NCBI GenBank assembly: GCA_020444515.1
Contig: JAHLKX010000002.1
Location: 1-64,000, forward strand
Direction of reading: 5' to 3'
Length of the DNA stretch: 64,000 nt
From: Bacteroidota bacterium
GTDB taxonomy: Bacteria > Bacteroidota > Bacteroidia > Bacteroidales > JAADJA01
The notes below the pieces were generated by a model. That model searched no databases, had not been told where the DNA came from, and worked only from the letters and a program-made list of their open reading frames with translations. Both the position numbers and the translations under genes were made by a program. Below, piece after piece: positions 59,862 through 64,000 of the stretch. Position 1 is the first letter of the stretch, and each line of letters begins with the position of its first letter.

Positions 59862-61565
59862 ATGAAGAAACGATATTTGATAGCTTTATTTTTCCTGGCC
59901 CTGGGACTGCAGATCCCTGCCATCATGGCCTGTACCAACTTCCTGGTCACCAAAGGAGCCTCCACCGATGGGTCCACCTTCATCAGTTATGCCGCGGATT
60001 CACATGTCCTGTATGGCGAATTGTATCACTGGCCGGCCGCCTCGTGGCCCGAAGGGACCATGCTGGACATTTATGAATGGGATACTGGAAAATTTCTCGG
60101 TCAGATCAAACAGGCGTCTGAAACCTACAATGTTGTCGGGAATATGAATGAACACCAGGTGTCCATTGGAGAGACTACCTATGGCGGTCGCAGTGAACTG
60201 GGCCGGCAGCCGGGTGCCATCATGGATTATGGGAGCCTGATCTATGTCGCTTTGCAGCGTTCAAAAACAGCCCGTGAAGCTTTGAAGATCATGACGGAAC
60301 TGATGGCGGAATATGGGTATGCCAGCAGTGGCGAGTCTTTTTCTGTTGCAGATCCCAATGAAGTGTGGATCTTTGAATTGATCGGCAAGGGTGATGGAAA
60401 TAAGGGTGCCGTTTGGGTAGCCCTGCGCATCCCTGATGGTTATGTGAGTGCCCATGCCAACCAGGCCCGCATCCAGACATTCCCGCTGGCCAATGGCGAA
60501 ACGTCCATTACCTTTTCACAACGGGATAAAATCGATGATCCGGCGGTTACCTGCTATTATGCCGATGATGTGATCTCCTTCGCCAAAACCAAAGGCTATT
60601 ATGAAGGGGATGATGCAAAATTCAGCTTTTCAGATACCTATGCCCCGGTCGACTTCGGTGGTGCCCGGTTCTGTGAAGTTCGCGTATGGAGCTTTTTCAG
60701 GAGTGTAAAATCAGGTATGGACAAGTACTATGATTATGCATCGGGTCATAACCTCAAAAACCGGATGCCATTATGGATCAAGCCGGATCGCAAAATTGCC
60801 GTGGAGGATGTGATGGATTATATGCGCGATCACCTGGAAGGAACCCCACTGGACATGACCCAGGATATCGGAGCCGGTCCTTTTGGAAATCCCTATCGCT
60901 GGCGGCCCCTCACCTGGGAGGTGGATGGTGTGGCTTATTGCAATGAAAGGGCAACGGCTACCCAGCAAACCGGTTTTGTTTTTGTATCCCAGGCCCGCTC
61001 ATGGTTACCCGATCCGGTGGGTGGCATCCATTGGTTTGGCGTGGATGATGCGGCCAGTACGGTATTCACTCCCATGTATTGCGGTATCACGCGTGTTCCC
61101 GAGTCTTATGCTGTTGGAAATGGTTCCATGATGGAATTTTCATTTGATGCGGCTTTCTGGGTATTCAACATGGTATCAAATTTTGCTTACACGCGATATA
61201 ACATCATTCATCCCGAAATCCGGGCTGAACAAACCAAACTGGAATGGCAATTCCTGAATGAGATCAAAGAGATCGATCAGAAAGCATCTGAATTATATAC
61301 CAATGACAAAGAAGCGGCTATAAAAATGTTGACCTATTATTCGGTCAAGGCCGGGGATGAAACAACCCGCCACTGGCTCAATTTTTATACTTACCTGTTC
61401 ACCAAATACATGGATGGCAACATCAAGGAAAAAAGAGCGGTGCCGGAAGGGTATAAATATTATACTCCAAAACTGGAGCAACCCGGATATGGTGCTGACT
61501 GGTATCGCAGGATCGTGGATGAAACAGGTGATCATTTTAAAGTGCAGGGTAGCGCCGGTCACTAG
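59862..61565 (+). CDS. C69 family dipeptidase (secreted, Ntn-type cysteine peptidase)
   Basis: Protein of 567 aa. A signal peptide covers residues 1-23 (ALFFLALGLQIPAIMA), and cleavage after Ala23 would expose Cys24, the N-terminal nucleophile of the family, in ACTNFLVTKGASTDGSTF. Other C69 motifs are GNMNEHQVSIGETTYGGR, GYASSGESFSVADPNEVWIFELIG and AHANQARIQTFPL. It probably cleaves dipeptides in the periplasm. It is unrelated to the polysaccharide genes and is followed by a clear terminator, so it is a single-gene transcript. Confidence 0.92.
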   Translation: MKKRYLIALFFLALGLQIPAIMACTNFLVTKGASTDGSTFISYAADSHVLYGELYHWPAASWPEGTMLDIYEWDTGKFLGQIKQASETYNVVGNMNEHQVSIGETTYGGRSELGRQPGAIMDYGSLIYVALQRSKTAREALKIMTELMAEYGYASSGESFSVADPNEVWIFELIGKGDGNKGAVWVALRIPDGYVSAHANQARIQTFPLANGETSITFSQRDKIDDPAVTCYYADDVISFAKTKGYYEGDDAKFSFSDTYAPVDFGGARFCEVRVWSFFRSVKSGMDKYYDYASGHNLKNRMPLWIKPDRKIAVEDVMDYMRDHLEGTPLDMTQDIGAGPFGNPYRWRPLTWEVDGVAYCNERATATQQTGFVFVSQARSWLPDPVGGIHWFGVDDAASTVFTPMYCGITRVPESYAVGNGSMMEFSFDAAFWVFNMVSNFAYTRYNIIHPEIRAEQTKLEWQFLNEIKEIDQKASELYTNDKEAAIKMLTYYSVKAGDETTRHWLNFYTYLFTKYMDGNIKEKRAVPEGYKYYTPKLEQPGYGADWYRRIVDETGDHFKVQGSAGH

Positions 61566-61601
61566 TCTTCACCATTAGCCCATCATAATAGGAACCCATA
61601 T

Positions 61602-61629
61602 AAAGAGCCTTGCAGGAGGCTCTTTTTTT
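61602..61629 (+). terminator. Rho-independent terminator after the dipeptidase gene
   Basis: Stem AAAGAGCC (61602-61609) pairs with GGCTCTTT (61618-61625) around an 8-base loop and is followed by TTTT. It lies 37 bases after the stop codon. Confidence 0.85.
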
Positions 61630-61786
61630 ATTTCATAATTAATTGAATGCCCTTCATTTAGAAACGTAAATTATTTGTAAATTTGAATTGGATTTTCGAC
61701 GAGACGAATTTTAATTGAAGAAAGATGGAATCCGAAATATCATGACTTCATCCACGGATGCAGGGTGTTATGAAGAAAATTTTATG

Positions 61787-61794
61787 TACGTTTG
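61787..61794 (+). promoter_or_regulatory. Candidate -7 box for the coiled-coil protein gene
   Basis: TACGTTTG matches TAnnTTTG, with TTA at 61768-61770 about 16 bases upstream. The ATG is at 61829. The remainder of 61630-61786 shows nothing recognisable. Confidence 0.5.
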
Positions 61795-61828
61795 CACATT
61801 GTTTTAAAACCAGCTAATTAACATTGAG

Positions 61829-62764
61829 ATGACACAGACGCCAACGAAACCAAACCCGAGTCAACAGGGATCACAAAAGCGTTCAAAGACCTGGATGATC
61901 CTGGCTGTTCTATTGCTGATCATTGTGGTCGGCCTTTTGGTGTTTTTCCTTCCCAAACTGAACAATTATAAAGAACTGGTGCGGGAAAAAGAACAACAAA
62001 GGACCATTTTGCAGTATGAACTGGATGACCTGATGGCTGCTCATGACAGCATCAAAAGCGAATACGGCACCCTGGCCGATTCATTGCAGGTGAAAGACAG
62101 CATTATCCGGGCCAATGCGGAAGAAATTGAGCAATTGCTCAATTACAAATGGGAATACAATAAGGTGAATAAAAAGCTGAACCTCCTGCGCAATATTACA
62201 CAGGGTTATGTGCATCAGCTTGATTCTTTGTTTACGGTTAACCGTGAGCTCAAAGAGGAAAACGAAAAAATCCGGCAACAATATGCCCGGGAGCAGGATC
62301 GTACACGGGAACTGTCGAAAGATAAGGAAGAACTGATTGAACGGGTGAATGATGCTGCCGTTCTCAATGCTTATAACCTGCAGGTCAGAACCATCCGGTT
62401 CACCGGTAGCGGCCGGGAGCGCGATACCGATAAATCCAACAAAGTGGAACGGGTAAAGATCTGCTTTACCCTGGGTGAGAATAAACTCGTTGAATCGGGG
62501 ATCAAAACCATTTATGCCCGTATTATCCGTCCTGATGGGGTGGTGGTAACGCAAAAAGTTGGTGGCGATTATTCATTCAATTTCAAAGGAGAACAACTGG
62601 AATATACGGTTAAAAAAGAGGTTAATTACGAACAGCAGGACATGGATCTTTGTATGTGGTGGGATAAAAAATCAAAAGAGGAAGCAGCCATGGTCGGTGT
62701 CTATAACGTAGCTGTTTATTACGAAGACTTTGAAATCGGTAAATCGAGTTTTGAACTGAAATAA
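61829..62764 (+). CDS. Membrane-anchored coiled-coil protein of unknown function
   Basis: Protein of 311 aa. A short Gln/Pro/Lys-rich N terminus precedes one membrane helix (residues 22-41). Residues about 48-185 are strongly helical and charged, with heptad-like spacing, typical of a coiled coil. Residues 185-311 form a soluble, beta-rich domain (RTIRFTGSGRERDTDKSNKVERVKICFTL, then a strand-rich KTIYARIIRPDG and ending in YYEDFEIGKSSFELK). The architecture is common in Bacteroidota; I recognise no specific function. It is bounded by a promoter box upstream and a bidirectional terminator downstream. Confidence 0.75.
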   Translation: MTQTPTKPNPSQQGSQKRSKTWMILAVLLLIIVVGLLVFFLPKLNNYKELVREKEQQRTILQYELDDLMAAHDSIKSEYGTLADSLQVKDSIIRANAEEIEQLLNYKWEYNKVNKKLNLLRNITQGYVHQLDSLFTVNRELKEENEKIRQQYAREQDRTRELSKDKEELIERVNDAAVLNAYNLQVRTIRFTGSGRERDTDKSNKVERVKICFTLGENKLVESGIKTIYARIIRPDGVVVTQKVGGDYSFNFKGEQLEYTVKKEVNYEQQDMDLCMWWDKKSKEEAAMVGVYNVAVYYEDFEIGKSSFELK

Positions 62765-62778
62765 AAACACGAGATCAT

Positions 62779-62814
62779 AAAAAAGCCTGGTATTGATAAA
62801 TATCAGGCTTTTTT
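62779..62814. terminator. Bidirectional terminator between two convergent genes
   Basis: Stem AAAAAAGCCTG (62779-62789) pairs with CAGGCTTTTTT (62804-62814). The A run on one side and T run on the other let it serve both the coiled-coil gene (+) and the isomerase gene (-). Confidence 0.88.
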
Positions 62815-62836
62815 ACTTTTACCCGGGCTTGTTTGC

Positions 62837-64000
62837 CTAGGATCCGATGCGTTTTCGGATGTGTTCCGTTTCTTTTTCAAAGCCCGGTTTTCCAAGGAGC
62901 GCGAACATATTCTTTTTATAGGCTTCCACACCGGGTTGGTCAAACGGGTTGACCTCGAGGGTATAACCGCTCAGGGCGCAGGCCATTTCAAAAAAGTAGA
63001 TGAGTTGTCCGAGATAATATTCATTGATGGCCGGCACGTTCAAGTGAATATTCGGAACACCGCCATCGGTATGGGCCAGCATGGTGCCCAGTTCAGCCAT
63101 TTTATTCACTTCATCGATCCGTTTTCCGGCGATATAATTGAGTCCATCGAGGTTTTGTTCTTCCTCAGGGATAACAAGCTTTGTATGGGGCTGATCAACA
63201 GAGAGCACTGTTTCGAAAAGCATTCTTTCACCCTCCTGGATGTACTGGCCCATGGAGTGAAGGTCGGTGGTGAAATTGACACCGGCCGGAAAAATCCCTT
63301 TCCCTTCTTTTCCTTCACTTTCACCATAAAGTTGTTTCCACCATTCGGTGAGGTAAAAGAGGTTGGGCAGGTAATTCACCAGGATCTCCACCTTTTTCCC
63401 TTGCTGATAAAGGGCATTTCTGGCGGCTGCATAAAGGGCCATGGGATTGTCTCCAAACTGAGATGATTGGCGGTTGAGGGCTTCCATTTCTGCGGCGCCC
63501 CTGATCAACTCCCGGATATTAAATCCAGCTACTGCGATGGGTAACAATCCCACGGGTGTGAGCACCGAATAACGTCCTCCCACATCATCGGGAACCACAT
63601 AGGTTTGATAACCTTCATTGGTGGCAAGGGTTTTTAGGGCCCCTTTTGACTGATCGGTAATGGCAATGATCCTGTCAACAGCCTCCTTTTTACCATATTT
63701 TTTTTCGAGGTGATTTTTGAGTATCCTGAAAGCGATCGCCGGCTCGGTGGTGGTTCCTGATTTGGAAATGACGGTCAGGGCATACTCATGGGCATCCAGG
63801 AGCTCCAGTAACTGATTCATATAGTCTTCACCGATGTTTTGGCCGGCATAAAGGATAAACGGGCCTTTATTATTTCTCTTCAGTTCTGCAAAATTGTCTT
63901 GCAAAGCCTCAATTACGGCCCGGGCACCAAGGTAAGAGCCACCGATTCCAATGACCACGAATATTGTTGCCTTTTCCCGCATGCGCGCAGCAGCAGCCTC
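62837..64000 (-). CDS. pgi: Glucose-6-phosphate isomerase, partial (3' part, runs off the window)
   Basis: C-terminal 387 or so residues of phosphoglucose isomerase. The frame is open through base 64000 (EAAAAR precedes the first internal Met at 63982), so the real start lies outside. Motifs are [54 protein letters not shown] and [14 protein letters not shown] near the C terminus, all diagnostic of bacterial PGI. It converts glucose-6-phosphate and fructose-6-phosphate, at the branch to hexosamine and nucleotide-sugar precursors. Transcribed towards the coiled-coil gene, with a shared terminator between. Confidence 0.96.
   Translation of the reverse strand, partial: EAAAARMREKATIFVVIGIGGSYLGARAVIEALQDNFAELKRNNKGPFILYAGQNIGEDYMNQLLELLDAHEYALTVISKSGTTTEPAIAFRILKNHLEKKYGKKEAVDRIIAITDQSKGALKTLATNEGYQTYVVPDDVGGRYSVLTPVGLLPIAVAGFNIRELIRGAAEMEALNRQSSQFGDNPMALYAAARNALYQQGKKVEILVNYLPNLFYLTEWWKQLYGESEGKEGKGIFPAGVNFTTDLHSMGQYIQEGERMLFETVLSVDQPHTKLVIPEEEQNLDGLNYIAGKRIDEVNKMAELGTMLAHTDGGVPNIHLNVPAINEYYLGQLIYFFEMACALSGYTLEVNPFDQPGVEAYKKNMFALLGKPGFEKETEHIRKRIGS

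Overview
The window looks like a chromosomal segment of a member of the Bacteroidota, probably a Bacteroidales- or Marinilabiliales-type environmental organism. Four things point there: a UpxY-like NusG antiterminator at the head of a polysaccharide locus, several Bacteroidota-type promoter boxes (TAnnTTTG), a Wzi-like outer-membrane capsule protein, and gene families (SLC13 with two TrkA-C domains, HU-like protein, DUF4143 ATPase, DUF354) common in that phylum. Taxonomy is inferred from gene content only.

Layout. (1) 1-956: two diverged copies of a ~315-340 bp non-coding repeat. (2) 957-7198: sulfate uptake and activation. A minus-strand pair (SLC13 permease, CysQ) is divergent from cysC-cysD-cysN, which is followed by the UpxY-like antiterminator. 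(3) 7199-18693: a repeat-rich, modular stretch with a GIY-YIG protein, a winged-helix regulator, UDP-glucose/UDP-HexNAc dehydrogenase, a UDP-glucuronate-epimerase-like enzyme, an MntA/HepT pair whose hepT has an internal stop, a secreted DUF1566 protein, a WlbA-type oxidoreductase with a truncated 5' duplicate 2.5 kb upstream, a DUF4143 ATPase between direct repeats, and an HU-like protein. (4) 18694-55158: a long, AT-rich, co-directional polysaccharide biosynthesis cluster of about 30 genes: sugar-nucleotide enzymes, glycosyltransferases, Wzx-like flippase, Wzy-like polymerase, CapE-CapF-CapG (UDP-L-FucNAc route), and many decorating enzymes (GNAT, FemAB-like, PIG-L, NodB-like, ATP-grasp, asparagine-synthase-like, KAS III, SDR, hexapeptide acyltransferase). 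(5) 55159-56267: a non-coding repeat block. (6) 56268-59667: polyprenyl glycosylphosphotransferase and Wzi. (7) 59862-64000: housekeeping flank with a C69 dipeptidase, a membrane coiled-coil protein and the 3' part of glucose-6-phosphate isomerase on the minus strand.

How it fits together: the sugar transferase would start a repeat unit on undecaprenyl phosphate, the glycosyltransferases extend it, Wzx exports it, Wzy polymerises it and Wzi holds it at the surface. CapEFG supply UDP-L-FucNAc. The most unusual part is 18694-25874, where an HMGL-type aldolase fused to an extra Rossmann-like domain, a CMP-sugar synthetase, a KDG-kinase-like PfkB protein and a LegC-type aminotransferase stand together without NeuB. 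I read this as a candidate route to a CMP-activated keto-deoxy sugar acid. Intergenic regions carry several families of short repeats, and base composition changes inside capE, capG and wzi suggest recombination.
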